A stretch of DNA of 64,000 bases from Ephydatia muelleri (Eukaryota > Porifera > Demospongiae > Spongillida > Spongillidae), in assembly GCA_013339895.1 (NCBI GenBank), contig JABACO010000016.1, forward strand, positions 6,030,814 through 6,094,813, written 5' to 3'. Shown here piece after piece: positions 33,509 through 44,997 of the stretch. The translations under genes were made by a program, and so were the position numbers. Below the pieces are notes generated by a model. The model was not told the DNA's origin and ran no database searches. It saw nothing but the letters and a program-made list of their open reading frames with translations. Each line of letters opens with the position of its first letter. The stretch's first letter is position 1.

Positions 33509-34590
33509 ATGCCTTCACGTAATCGAACGAAGACATCTAAGCAATGCAACGAGCAGAATACCTAAGTAAAAAATCATCAGCGAAAAAAAAAAGGCCTCTG
33601 TACGAGACAATGCAGATATTGATTGTTAAGGAGAACCATGCTGCTGAAGAACCATGCTGCTAAAAGGCAGCGATATCAAGAGGACCTCGAGGAGAACCGT
33701 GCTGCTAAAAGGCAGCGATATCAAGAGGACCTCGAGGAGAACCGTGCTGCTAAAAGGCCGCGATATCAAGAGGACCTCGAGAAGAACCGTGCTAAAAGGC
33801 AGCGATATCAAGAGGACCTCGAGGAGAACCGTGCTGCTAAAAGGCAGCGATATCAAGAGGACCTCGAGGAGAACCGTGCTGCTAAAAGGCAGAAATACGA
33901 GGATAATGCAGCTGCCATTAAGACATTTGAAAGAAGTCGGTATTGGAATGAGCTCGATGCTGTCCTATTGGCTAAACGTATGCCATACCAGACCCGTCCA
34001 GACTTAAAGCGAGCAGCCGAAATTACGCGGTATCGCAGGGATCTTAGAACTATATCCCACTACCACTTAAAGGTATGTTTAAAAGCTAAGGGGTACGGAT
34101 GTGCATGCATGCAATATGTGTAAAACACTAACTTGTGCATGTAATGAAGAGACCTGATCTGCTGTACGTCTATTGAATTTTGGGGGTGTGATCATTAGAC
34201 AAATCCTATAACTCCGCGTGACGCCGGATATTCCTATTCTCAGTGCGTAAGAAGCAATGTGTAGAGGACATTTCAGACTTCTAGAATATCAAAGAATTTG
34301 AAATCTTGAAAAAACATGCGTTAGGTCCCTTTTCGCATAAACGATCCCAATTGCCAACACTGAAAATTTTTAGGTTCCATTATGTGATGTATGGCAGTGT
34401 GAATACTTTGTTGCTATGGAGTTTTTTTAGGGCTCATTTATTAATGACATTTCCTTCTCCCTATAGCTACTCCCTGTACATACCCAACCCTTGTGCAATA
34501 ATGGACTATAGTGGACTGCCACCACCGCCACCTCCAGCATGGTCTGCACCACCACCTCCAGAATGGTCAGCACCACCACCTCCAGAATAG
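33509..34590 (+). pseudogene. 15-residue-repeat protein gene, copy C (disrupted)
   Basis: It starts MPSRNRTKTSKQ but stops after about 17 codons. An open frame resumes at 33623 with six AAKRQRYQEDLEENR units (one lacking Ala), then KYEDNAAAIKTFERSRYWNE and exon 1's GTATGT donor at 34073. An acceptor at 34465-34466 opens exon 2 (34467-34590), SYSLYIPNPCAIMDYSG, homologous to exon 2 of copy B but with a PPPPEWSA-repeat tail. It is part of the same direct duplication as the FOCAD 3' end, so it is sister to copy A. Confidence 0.65.
33640..33890. repeat. 45-bp coding tandem repeat, about six units
   Basis: The same unit as at 29365-29845, with fewer copies and two variants (one CCGCGATATC and one 6-bp deletion). 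Confidence 0.95.
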
Positions 34591-34950
34591 TCAGCACCAC
34601 CACCTCCAGCATGGTCAGCACCACCACCTCCAGAATGGTCAGCACCACCACCTCCAGAATGGTCAGCACCACCACCTCCAGAATGGTCAGCACCACCACC
34701 TCCAGAATGGTCTGCACCACCACCTCCAGCATGGTCAGCACCACCACCTCTAGAATAGTCAGCACCACCACCTCCAGAATGGTCAGCACCACCACCTCCA
34801 GAATGGTCAGCACCACCACCTCCAGAATGGTCAGCACCACCACCTCCAGAATGGTCAGCACCACCACCTCCAGAATGGTCAGCACCACCACCTCCAGAAT
34901 GGTCAGCACCACCACCTTCAGAATAGTCAGCACCATCACCTTCAGCATGA
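34520..34950. repeat. 24-bp tandem repeat, about eighteen units
   Basis: Units of CAGCACCACCACCTCCAGAA plus TGGT. In the copy C exon 2 frame they encode PPPPEWSA, but several units carry TAG (GAATAG), so translation would stop at the third unit (34588). On the minus strand the array is open throughout (ILEVVVLT), which follows from the 24-bp period. Confidence 0.9.
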
Positions 34951-35093
34951 GGCCCACAAGAATGACCTACACAGAGAAAATTGCCACCTATGTGTGAGAG
35001 ATTGCATCAAAGTCCAACATCTAAACACCACAGATGTGCTATTCCTTGCCACACAGAGATGGGAGAAACTGACATACTTTTGTAAACTAAATA

Positions 35094-35290
35094 CTAATAC
35101 TGCATGATTTGAATCCACCGATATATTTATAGTTTCGGGGATGTATCCTGCTTTGGACTGTATTGTTCTTGTGTTTTTGTTCCTCTTCAGAGAGGTTGTG
35201 ATCTGAGCGCGCACCATGCAGCACTGGTATAGCCTCCACTACGAATGAGGCGGGAGAACTTCCCAATGACCTTGTGCAGAGAATCACAAA
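35094..35290 (-). pseudogene. truncated methyltransferase copy
   Basis: In two frames it matches the C-terminal third of the intact neighbour (RADHNLSEEEQKHKNN and IGGF). It lacks everything upstream. It is a third, decayed member of the NNMT-like cluster. Confidence 0.7.
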
Positions 35291-35389
35291 ACGATAGACT
35301 AATTAACCAAAATAATTCCAGAAGCTGCAAAAATGTAACTCTCACAACCGATCAGCAAAATAAACAGTTAGGTCACCAGCAAGATAGTG

Positions 35390-36241
35390 TTACATTTTTT
35401 TCCCAACGACAATACCTATGCTATCTGTGTACTTAGTAGATGGGTCATTGCAAATGTAGTCGAACTGCTTCACTACTGTAAAGCCACACGATTCCATCAA
35501 CTTCACATACTTTGACATGCTTTCGTAAAAGAAACCCTTATATTGGAATCCACCAATATATTTAGCTTCGGGGACGTATCCTGCTTCCGTATGGACTACT
35601 TCACCGACTGCTTCGTTCTTGCGTTGTTGTTCCTCTTCAGAGAGTTTGTGATCTGCTCGCACCACGCTGCACTGTACTATTAGGTAGCCTCCACTACGCA
35701 CGAGGCTAGAGAGCCTGCCAATGGCCTTGTGCAGAGAATCGACTGACGTGCAGACGCAATCTAAACACGATAGACAAGTAACGACGTCGAACGGTCCCGC
35801 CAAACTGGGCGGCACGACCTGGTCCACCAAAATATCGCAGTGCACCACTTCGCCTAGTACCTTCCTCATGCGGTCTTCTCTCTCCGTCACCTCCTCGTCG
35901 GTACCATTGTTTCCTTCTAACTTGAGGATGTATCGCACGTTCTCTCGCCAATCGAAGCTGTCGGGGTAGTTCTTCCACCAACGCTCCACCGCTGTCCTAT
36001 TGTTCTTGGCGTAGTCAGCGTGAATGTAGCGTGAGACCTTTCGCGCTGCAATGATGAGCGGGATAATACTAGGACCGCCCCCCAAATCCAGCATCTCGAT
36101 GCTGCTATCCGAAAATCGAGAAAACAACTCAACGTAAAATGGCACGCTGGCGTAGAGTTCAATTTTCCCTGCTCCATAAAAGTCTCTCAGATACACATTA
36201 GCGTCAAAGCTATCGTATTGCTGCCCGTGGTCGGTCGACAT
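35390..36241 (-). CDS. NNMT/PNMT/TEMT-family small-molecule N-methyltransferase, copy 1
   Basis: The 283-residue intronless ORF belongs to the family of nicotinamide, phenylethanolamine and indolethylamine N-methyltransferases, which move a methyl group from S-adenosylmethionine to an amine. Visible features: an N-terminal YDSFDANVYLRDFYG segment; SAM-binding motif I MLDLGGGPSIIPLI (about residues 50-63); an acidic residue in IHADY (about 73-77); a family-typical WRENVRYILKLEGN; and FDVVTCLSCLDCVC (motif IV region). The C-terminal part has SGGYLIVQCSVV. The length is close to the usual 260-290 residues. The Gly-rich loop is intact, so catalysis is plausible, but the substrate cannot be read from the sequence. 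A nearly identical gene lies at 44998-45876 on the same strand, and a fragment lies just downstream. Confidence 0.85.
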   Translation of the reverse strand: MSTDHGQQYDSFDANVYLRDFYGAGKIELYASVPFYVELFSRFSDSSIEMLDLGGGPSIIPLIIAARKVSRYIHADYAKNNRTAVERWWKNYPDSFDWRENVRYILKLEGNNGTDEEVTEREDRMRKVLGEVVHCDILVDQVVPPSLAGPFDVVTCLSCLDCVCTSVDSLHKAIGRLSSLVRSGGYLIVQCSVVRADHKLSEEEQQRKNEAVGEVVHTEAGYVPEAKYIGGFQYKGFFYESMSKYVKLMESCGFTVVKQFDYICNDPSTKYTDSIGIVVGKKM

Positions 36242-36370
36242 AGAAGTGGCCAGAATTGAGGGAAGGGCCGGGTGTTCGCAAAAATTAATTACGGTACATG
36301 AAGTCGTACATGTAATGTTATCTAACTAGGAAGTAAGCCCACTCCAGCGTAGTCTCGTGCCCAGACCCAA

Positions 36371-36442
36371 TGCATCGCAGCTGCGGGTGGATTACATCAC
36401 CGCTACGCATCGCAGCTGCGGGTGGATTACATCACCGCTACG
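36371..36442. repeat. two tandem copies of a 35-bp sequence
   Basis: CGCAGCTGCGGGTGGATTAC and the following 15 bases are repeated once, perfectly, just left of the hAT element. Confidence 0.9.
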
Positions 36443-36450
36443 CTTGCAAG

Positions 36451-39015
36451 CAGGGCTCCACCAGCTAAGATTAGCCAGCCAGTAGCCACCCCTTATTGGT
36501 TTTAGCCAGGGATAAATTGTAGCCGATAACAAATAGCCACTTAGCCAATAATAAACGTGAATACGTTTACAGTTCATGCAGTATTACCACGCGGACTTGC
36601 GGTTCAACATGGCTGAGTCGAGTTGCCCTTCCGAAGAACAAGGTACTAGTACTAATACAAAACGGATGCGATTTTCGTCCCTTAATGAATGGTCTCTGAG
36701 TTACTTTCAAAAAAACCTTGCATCTAACAAAGCATACTATATCTGCAATCTTAAGCGCAAGCTTCCATGTGGTGAGAGTAGAGATTGTGGAACTACATAC
36801 TGTAAGACCACTGGACCTGCAAACCTTCGTTACCATCTTAAAAATGCACATGGTTTAGAAGCCCCTTCGTACCTGAAAGAGCTGGTAGTTCTAGCGAATG
36901 ATAACAAAGGCTTAAAACAACAGATGGCCTTGACAACAATGTTTGCTCCAAGTACAGACAGCGCAAAGACTCAGGTTGAAAAACTTGCTCTAGCATGGTG
37001 TATAAACCTGCGTATGATGTCGTTCAAACTCCTGCGGGATCCGTATTTCATTAGTGCTTTTTCAGCTAGCATTCCTCCGGGATTTAAAGAATCTGATCTC
37101 ACCACTGCAATAATCGAGTATGATAACAAGCTGTGTGAACATGTAAAGGAACTCCTTAGCAATTCTGTAGCATCACTGGAGCTGGATGGTGGAAAGGATG
37201 TTAATTCCCGAAAGCTAATAGGTTTGGGTGTTTTGAAGGATGAGAGATGCCTTTGTTGGGATCTCTTAGATACTGATGGTGACACGTTAGATACAGGTCA
37301 GTCATTACAGATGCAGTACTTAAGATGGAGAAAGATGGCTTATTCATTGCTTCTATTACAGTGGACAATGAAGCTTCTCCAAATGCTGGTATCAGTCAAG
37401 CTATTAGTGAAGGGTCCCTAAAATGGCTTCTTCATTTTCGATGTGGTTGTCACACCCTGGAATTGCTAATGGAGGATCTGGCAAAAGCAATTCCCTCAGT
37501 TGCTTTAGCTATAAAGGTAGCCAAAGATACAGCAAACAACATAAAAAACCACAAACGTCTTCTTAAAGCATTGAAAACTGCCCAACTGGAGACTCCAGGT
37601 CATAATGTTTTGAAAGTAATATTGCCATGTGTAGATGACCGTTCACCGCGCTAGCGTACCGACGCACAGAATCACCGGCTGTGTAAGATCACACGATAGA
37701 GTATGCACCGCACTACAGCAGTACACGCCAGCCAACTAGTACAACTATCTGCTCACGAACACTCAGAGGGGGTTTATATGGGATCTATGGTAAACTGGTT
37801 CTAAACTGGTCTGGTCCCGCGCCGCGATCACATGCTGTGCAGGCAGTCATTCAGCCTCTCGTTATCACCCTGACGTGTCTCATCAACATGTAGCTCGTCA
37901 GATGATCTCTGGGTTCCGCCTGTAACAATACTCGCAAATGGTCAAGTGGCTTCCTTTGTATACTGCAATTACAACATTATTTGATAGCAATGGCTGCTCG
38001 AGATGACTTGGAAAGTGAAAATTTTATTTTGCCAGACTTTCAGTTGCTTGAGTATGCCAGAAGTGCATTGCTTGAGTTCTATTTAGTTGAGCAACTATTG
38101 CAACGTGATTCAGCCAGCGTAATCCATCTCTCATTATTTTGGTACTCTATCAGTACTAAGGTGAAACAAACTGTGATCAACCTGCGTCAAAAAGGTTTTC
38201 ACCCTGAAGCAAATGCACTTGAAGAAAAAATGAAACAACGACAGCTGCTTATGGAAGAGTCAGGAGTGTTCCATTTGTGTCTTATCTTGTGGCCAGAGGC
38301 AGTAAACCTTCCAAATCTGCAAAGATATGCTAACAGAGAAATAGAATTTCTTGTTATGCGTCAGTGGAAAAAGTGGCAGAAGTTTGCAGATATTGTTGGT
38401 CTTCCACAGGAATATCGCACCTCTGATCCTCAAACAGATGACGAAAAGCAAACTAATTTCATCCTCAGCTGTCGTTCAGATTTGATGAAGCATGTTACCA
38501 CTGGGGATACAGCCATCCGTACTGCTAGAGCCCATTTTCTGAGGGAGAGCAAAATAGCTGAAGAAAAGTTAAAGCCATCGAAGGATTCAAAGGCACATGC
38601 ATTTAACCTTAAAGCATACTGGGAAAGTATTGGAGCAGATATACCTGCATTATATGTATTGTACTACGTTTTAAGCTGTTGTGCTGCCTCTGAAGCTGGA
38701 GTTGAGTGGTTCTTTTCTACTGAGGGCCTCTTTCATGATGATGTGCGTTCATCAATATCTCCAGTCATAACTAAAGCAGTCATCTGCACCCGCTGGAACC
38801 ACGATTTGGTGAAAAGGCAGTATGTCAGAGAGTTCCCAATGGACGTACAAGATGTTGAGTTTGATGAATAGAGTGTGTTTATTGTACTTTTGTCCTCACA
38901 TGCTGAATGTAATTTATACAAGCAATATTATATATTAGCCAGTTAGCCAATAAAATTTTAAATAGCCAGAGATTAGCCAGCCTGCCTCATTAGCTACTTA
39001 GCTGGTGGAGCCCTG
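36451..39015 (+). mobile_element. hAT DNA transposon with broken transposase
   Basis: The terminal inverted repeats are CAGGGCTCCACCAGCTAA (36451) and its perfect complement ending at 39015. The transposase runs on the plus strand in pieces. 36576-37290 has a BED-type zinc-finger-like segment (CNLKRKLPCG...TTGPANLRYHLKNAHG). After a frameshift (or small intron) near 37290, ITVDNEASPNAGI and FRCGCHTLELLMEDL follow (to about 37640). A roughly 290-bp foreign insertion lies at about 37640-37925. Then 37981-38871 ends with the hAT dimerisation domain (YWESIGADIPALYVLYYVLS and EWFFSTEGLF). I see no matching target duplication at the two ends. It is inactive by itself. Confidence 0.85.
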
Positions 39016-40195
39016 CTGATAGTAGTACAACACACACCAATTTATTTGTTATGCAGTGTGCAATGATTGACGTAAATAGGACTGGGTACGAGACCAAAGC
39101 CATTGAGCAATCGTCTGGTAAAAGACACAAGTGGAAACAGTGGCGCGTGCGTATGAAACATAGCTTTTCATAGCCTATCAATTTTTATAGTCTGATTCGA
39201 CAAACTGCATTTGTTTTGGAGTGTTAAAAGCAGTATGAAAAAAGTGTACCTTTTATCGGTGAGGGCTAGACCTCTCGGCTTCAAATAAATGCAGGCTTCG
39301 ATCAGCTATAGATCGCCATACACTATGCAGAGATTTGATTCAAAACATTTAATAATTTTTTTAGTAAGGGACCTAATGAGACTATTTTTTGTTTTTAGAC
39401 AACATGAAATGATCAGTATATCTCTGACGCGTTATGATGATTGCAATGCATGCATGCATATCGTTTCCGGATTTTTAAAATATCATATTAATAATGCATT
39501 AAGGATGCAATGTGATGCTTCTATCAGGTACATGTACATGTTCACTTTATGCGCATAAGATATAAACTAATTGTCTAAAGACTCGGTGCTCACTACTGCT
39601 TTCACCATCCAGCCTTGCAAACCAGCTAGGAGCTGTAACTGCAGAACAGGTCCTTCAATCCTTTTTTTCCTGGCCACTTTCTACATCTGTTCCCCGTCTA
39701 TCCAGCTCATCCATCCGCCATTTAATTATTCTAAATTCTGATCTTCAGCTTGGCCTTCTTCTTGCAATCTTTCCATCATCCATAGTTTCTTCCTCTAGTT
39801 GCAAAGCACTTTCATGCCTCATTTTTATCACTTGTACGGACCTTACTGCAGCACTCCCAAAGCTAATTTTAGCTAATGACACTCCATTCATAATCATTAC
39901 GCATGATTGTCACCAACGTACCAGTTTGCTGTCTTAGTTCTTTTGCACTTTTGGCGTATTTGGCGGTCCTCTTTTATACTACTAACTTAAGAGACTTCCT
40001 GTAAGCTCTGAGTGCAACTACAGAATAGAATAGATACAGCTAGAACGAAACATATTTATTGGTACATAACACTGAGATTTACACTGCATGTATTCAAGTT
40101 CCATGTATTGGAATTCATTTGGCACCTCCTGGTGCATGGCATAGACAACACGGCAATAAAGCCCGTATGTGGTGCAGGAACAGAATTGGTTGAGG
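39016..40195. other. non-coding, nothing recognised
   Basis: No gene-like ORF, repeat array or inverted repeat stands out. The 39289-39558 ORF has no recognisable features. Confidence 0.4.
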
Positions 40196-40440
<245 letters not shown>

Positions 40441-40509
40441 ACGGTACCTGCGGCTTGCCAGAGGCGCTTCTTCACTTCATAAAAAATCGAAAAACAGATG
40501 CATGTGATT

Positions 40510-40578
40510 ATGTTGCTATATGTTTTCGATTGGAATAGGACCGAGCTCGGTCCTATTCCAATCGAAAACATGTAGCAA
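40510..40578. repeat. 69-bp near-perfect palindrome
   Basis: The arms TTTTCGATTGGAATAGGACC and their complement meet at GAGCTC (centre about 40545). Outer bases (TGTTGCTA / TAGCAAC) are also inverted. It may be the end-to-end remnant of a foldback element. Confidence 0.85.
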
Positions 40579-41171
40579 CGTTGTATTTAATCATTTGTAA
40601 CATACTTAGGTGGGAAGGCTGGTGTCAGAGGCATAATTGACTCCCCGGTATATATGACTCCCCCAGTCATTTATACCTAAGGTGTCCGCTAGGCGCATAT
40701 GACTCCCCATCTGAAATAGAAATGAAGGCAAATTCGTATCAGTAGAAATGGATGAATTCAGTGTGATAGAGAACTATTTGCGTCATGGACGGTACCACTG
40801 AAGGGAGAAAAGGCTAATCTTATAGGCGTATACATGTAAATGCTTCACGTTCGACGATGGAGTGCTGTATCACAGAAAAGGGATGGAAGGAGAAGATGAA
40901 TAATTATGGAGGATTGCGTCAGAACAGAAGATGAAAAGAGGTGCATTCTTGAGTCATACCACGCTGGAATGGACAGATACATGTGATTATGTTCGAATGT
41001 CAAAAGGTAATAACTACGTGGTTGATTTTTCAGCAATTGGCCTGAAGCTGCACCCTTAAAGGATGATAAGTCTGCTACAGGAGTAGCTCTATTCTTATAT
41101 GAAACTCTCTGCAGGTAAACAAACATGCAGTGCATGGAATTGATTGATATTGTTATATACTTATATCAGTA

Positions 41172-41384
41172 ATAGTGCATCATTCTGTTCATTCAAGGTC
41201 TTTACATAGATTAGGATGTTGTGAGGCCATGATATCTGATCTGGGGAGAGAATTTTTTAATACACTAAAAGAGAAACTCTTTCATCTTACTGGAACCCAT
41301 CATAAAGTTTCATCAGCATACCACTCCCAGACAAATCGATTAACTGAGCGATGTAATCAAACATTGCAAGCAAGACTCTACTGA
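41172..41384 (+). pseudogene. retroelement-type integrase fragment
   Basis: The ORF reads CEAMISDLGREFFNTLKEKL and HHKVSSAYHSQTNRLTERCN, which are the DNGxEF and HPQxNGxxER blocks of an integrase core, like those of Ty3/gypsy or domesticated GIN-type genes. Asn-Gly is replaced (LG, NR). It lacks the remaining domains and is followed by stops. Confidence 0.65.
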
Positions 41385-41399
41385 CTACATGAAATATTC

Positions 41400-42130
41400 T
41401 CTTCAAGACATGTTCAAGGCTTTGTGTAATATGCTGTTTTGTAACTGTAGGTAAAATAGATATGTGTTTGTTATTTTTTAGTAACGACAGTTCGCGGCAT
41501 TGTTTGTGGACAAGGCAGTAATAAATAAAGGTAATACACGTGACAGCTTTCTCGTCTTTGGCTGAGACTTTCTCTTACACGTACATAACGAAATCGATAT
41601 GCGTGCTTTGCGTGGTGCACTATAGCTTTCTGCATATACAATAAAGTACGTAGTCCCTACCGCATGCAACCGGTACGACATTCTGTTGTAATGTATTATG
41701 AAGTCGTGCAGTTAACGTGTCAGTAAAAAAATTCACATAATTTAACTGCTATAGGCGCTATGACAACGGCTTTATAATTGTTATTCACATTTTGCCACTC
41801 GGTATGCCAAGATAGGTGACATTTGCTACATTAGAGTTTATAGGACACTTGTTTCCTTAACGACAACGATTTCATTTGTGGTTAAGGATTGATAAGCATT
41901 TTTCACATATTGCCACTCGGTTACAATGCAGTGGCGCATTGGTTATCAGTGCCAAAATAGGTTAATAGTTTTATAATAGTTTTATAACGACAACGACTTC
42001 ATTTGGTTATTCACTGATAAATACAGTACACAAGATCAGCAATATTTGTAATTCCTTAACATCAGCGACTTAATTACCGGCATTGTAGTTATGGAGAACA
42101 AAAGTATTCATAAACAAGATCAAAACTTGC
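41400..42130. other. non-coding, nothing recognised
   Basis: Contains short imperfect direct repeats (TTCACATNTTGCCACTCGGT occurs near 41790 and 41905; TTTTATAAT.G also repeats) and no gene. Confidence 0.35.
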
Positions 42131-42149
42131 AATTTCATAAACGTATATG

Positions 42150-42817
42150 ATATTCATTGAATGAGTCGTGCCCAAGTGCCTTAACCAAAATGATACACGA
42201 CCTCAACATAGAGCCTCTTGTTCTTGGTGATGTCATCCAAGTCTGGATTCTACAGGAACTCCTCCACCTGCTCTGGCTTGGTGAAGAGTCCACCCTGCCC
42301 AGTGAGGATTGCCAGGTCAGAGTTTCTCTGCTTGTCATGGGCGGTGATGTTAGAGATCTCCTTGTCATCCATGACTGACTTCTTGAGGTCACCTTGCTTC
42401 TTCTACTACTCCTTCAGTATCTCAGGTAAAGCTTCTCCTATTTTGGTCATCTTCTTGAAATCTTTAGTCACCTTTCTCCCATCCATATAGTCCACAACCT
42501 TGGCCTTGACCAGAGATGAGCTGAAAGCCTTGATCTCCTGAGCTCCCCTGATCTTCAGACCATAGTTCACAGAGACAACAGCCCTCTCAGAATCCATGTT
42601 GTTAACAGTAGCATTGTTGAACTTCTCCTGCATGATCTAGGTTCCTCATCATCATGGGGTTGTCCTGGTCATAGCTCTCCTCCCAAACTTAAACACCTCT
42701 CCCTTCTGCTGATTCCAGCCATTAGCTAGAATGGGGAGGACCACGCGGTACAGCTCAATGACCTCCACCATGGACTCGAGGAGGGCAGAGGGGTAGAGGC
42801 AGCTGTTGAACCTCTCC

Positions 42818-42822
<5 letters not shown>
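42150..42822 (-). pseudogene. unidentified coding remnant, cut by a LINE
   Basis: On the minus strand a protein-like text can be read across stops and frameshifts: ALLESMVEVIELYRVVLPIL, NGWNQQKGEVFKFG, then NNATVNNMDSERAVVSVNYG, VDYMDGRKVTKDFKKMTKIG, KQRNSDLAILTGQGGLFTKP, EQVEEFL and NPDLDDITKNKRLYVE. GC content and codon pattern are more gene-like than the flanks. I do not recognise the family. A LINE 3' end abuts it at 42823, so the LINE probably inserted into it. At least three in-frame stops make it a pseudogene. Confidence 0.45.
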
Positions 42823-42851
<29 letters not shown>

Positions 42852-44630
42852 TACAGGTACAAAAAGTACACTGAGGTAAATAATGGCATGTACATGCACT
42901 TATATATTCCCTGCTATAGAAATGATACACGTTACAAAAACTTGATAAGACATTTTTAGACAGGTGTGTGTTGAAGGCATCAACACTTGTGGCTTCAATA
43001 ACATTTGATGGTAATAAGTTCCACACTTTTATAACTCGTTGCGAGAAACAATTATACCTACAACTGTAGACTGACAAATTACCAACGGGTTTCAATTTAA
43101 GGGAGTGACCCCGTAGATTGTGGTAGTTGAAGTCAATGAGAAAAAAATCAAATCTACCAGCTTATACACAATCTTCTCGCACTGCACAAGGTCACAATAC
43201 ACCCTTCTGTATTCCAGTGACTGAAGATTAAAATTTTGCAGTCGTATAGAATAACACAGATGAGAAAGCCCAACTCGCTTACAAAGGGCACGAGTGAAGT
43301 AACGCTGCACTCTTTCTACACACTTAATATCAGAAATAAGCCAGGGATTCCAGACAGGAAAGTTGTACTCCAGTATGGGACGAACGTAAATTTTGTCGGC
43401 TAGGATCATGATGGCTACATCAGAAGTTAGAAAACCTTTCATTAACAAGGAAAGACGGCTGAAAGCCTTCGCAGCTATATGAGAACACTGGACACTTGGT
43501 TTGAGGTCAGAAGCAAAAACAACACCAAGATCAGTGACACAATTTACCCTTAGCAGAATACTATCACCAAGTGTGTATTGAGGAAATGGGATTTAAAAAT
43601 GTAATTACATTTGTGAAAAGCGACAGTAAGTTGTCATTTTTTTGACCAATCACAAAAAGATGACAAGCTATCTGTAAATACAGGAGATTGATGGACAGAA
43701 TGAGTACAATAAATTGTTGTGTCCTCTGCTGGTTTGTACTGGAAACGTCATACAGTCAGGAAGATCATTTATAAATAACAAAAAATAGCAAAGGACCAAG
43801 GACTGAGCCCTGAGGGACTCCACTGAGCACTGGAAGAAACTTTGAAAAGGTATTTCCAATGTAAGCAGATTGTGTACGTTCACTAAGAAAGTTTGATATC
43901 CAGTTAAGCAAATTTGTATCAATACCATAAGCATGAATCTTTGTCAGCAGTTTAACTTGAGAAATGGAGTCAAAAGCTTTAGCAAAATCAATATAGACAG
44001 CATCAACCTTAGCATGATTGTTTACAGCCAATGTCCAATCATTTAGCGTAGCTAGCAACTGAGAACAGGTAGAACGTCTTGACATGAAACCAAACAGATT
44101 TTTTGAGATTAGATGGTTTGACTGAAGGAATAACATCATTGAGTTTACCAGCAATTTTTCCATGACCTTACCAATGACTGATGTGAAAGAAATGGGCCTA
44201 TAGTTATATGGTAAGCTGCAAAGTTAAAAAGAGATGAACAAAAGCAACTTTCCAGATCTTTGGAATCTGACCGTTCCTCAAAGATTGCGTAAATAGAATG
44301 GATAAGGGAAGAGCAATAGATGGAGCTATTGATTTAAGGAACAGGGCAGGAAAGCCATCTGGTGATAAAGTGCAAGAGGAAGGCAACTTTTGCAGACATT
44401 TTAATACCGTGTTATAGGAGATATCAATAAAATCAAGGGACTTATCAGGTATTCTCGAAGGAAAGCTTGGTAAAATACCGTCATCCTTGGTAAATACTGA
44501 GGCGAAATATTGATTTAACAGATGACATTTGTCCTTGTCAGACAATGCAAAGGAGCCATCTTCTTTTTGCAGAGGAGGAATACCACCAGAATGATTCAAC
44601 TTTGAGTTAATGTAGGAACACAATGCCCAG
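42823..44630 (-). mobile_element. 5'-truncated LINE (CR1/jockey-like) with (CAAT)n tail
   Basis: Minus-strand pieces read as a non-LTR reverse transcriptase: LLNQYFASVFTKDDG and LSPDGFPALFLK (44204-44623), then VDAVYIDFAKAFDSISQ and FLPVLSGVPQGSVLGPLLFF (43765-44163). The catalytic Y/F-ADD block is mutated (PAEDTTIY, about 43730-43700). The C-terminal segment RPILEYNFPVWNPWL and a CxxR..FSQRVIKVWNLLP piece follow (42840-43448). The 3' end is a seven-unit (CAAT)n run at 42823-42851, typical of simple-repeat LINE tails. Frameshifts and the missing endonuclease make it dead. Confidence 0.85.
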
Positions 44631-44997
44631 TGAACATATAATTTCGAAAATGTCCAAACCTGGATTAATAAAATAAAAAAAGCTTTGCATCTTACAAAAT
44701 ACTACAATTATACTGATTAATGTCTGTAAAAGTGCAACACTGACTAGACATGTCCCCAGGCCATAGTTAACTTTGATACACAAAAATGTTCTGGGGATGA
44801 GGCTAAGGACTGACTGGATTTGAAATACAAAAATTATTGCATGCAAATGCCAGCCATCCAGAACATGAGTACAAAAATACAAATATAGATACATGCATCT
44901 ACTTTCACCTTGATAGTTTCCAAATTTAATGTTTATTGTACAAAATAAATATTTCCACTATCCATACACCGTATGCTGCAAGATAAGTGTTTAAGTG
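44631..44997. other. non-coding between LINE and methyltransferase copy 2
   Basis: No supported feature. It should include the 3' untranslated region of the minus-strand methyltransferase gene. Confidence 0.35.

Noticed and set aside
34427..34957. 176-codon minus-strand ORF with ILEVVVLT repeats
   Set aside because: The 24-bp period with no stop in that frame makes it open automatically; no start context or flanking exon supports it.
35706..36177. Overlapping ORFs within the methyltransferase genes (also 45314-45785)
   Set aside because: They occur in identical form in both duplicated genes because the genes are copies; the SAM-binding frame is the real one.
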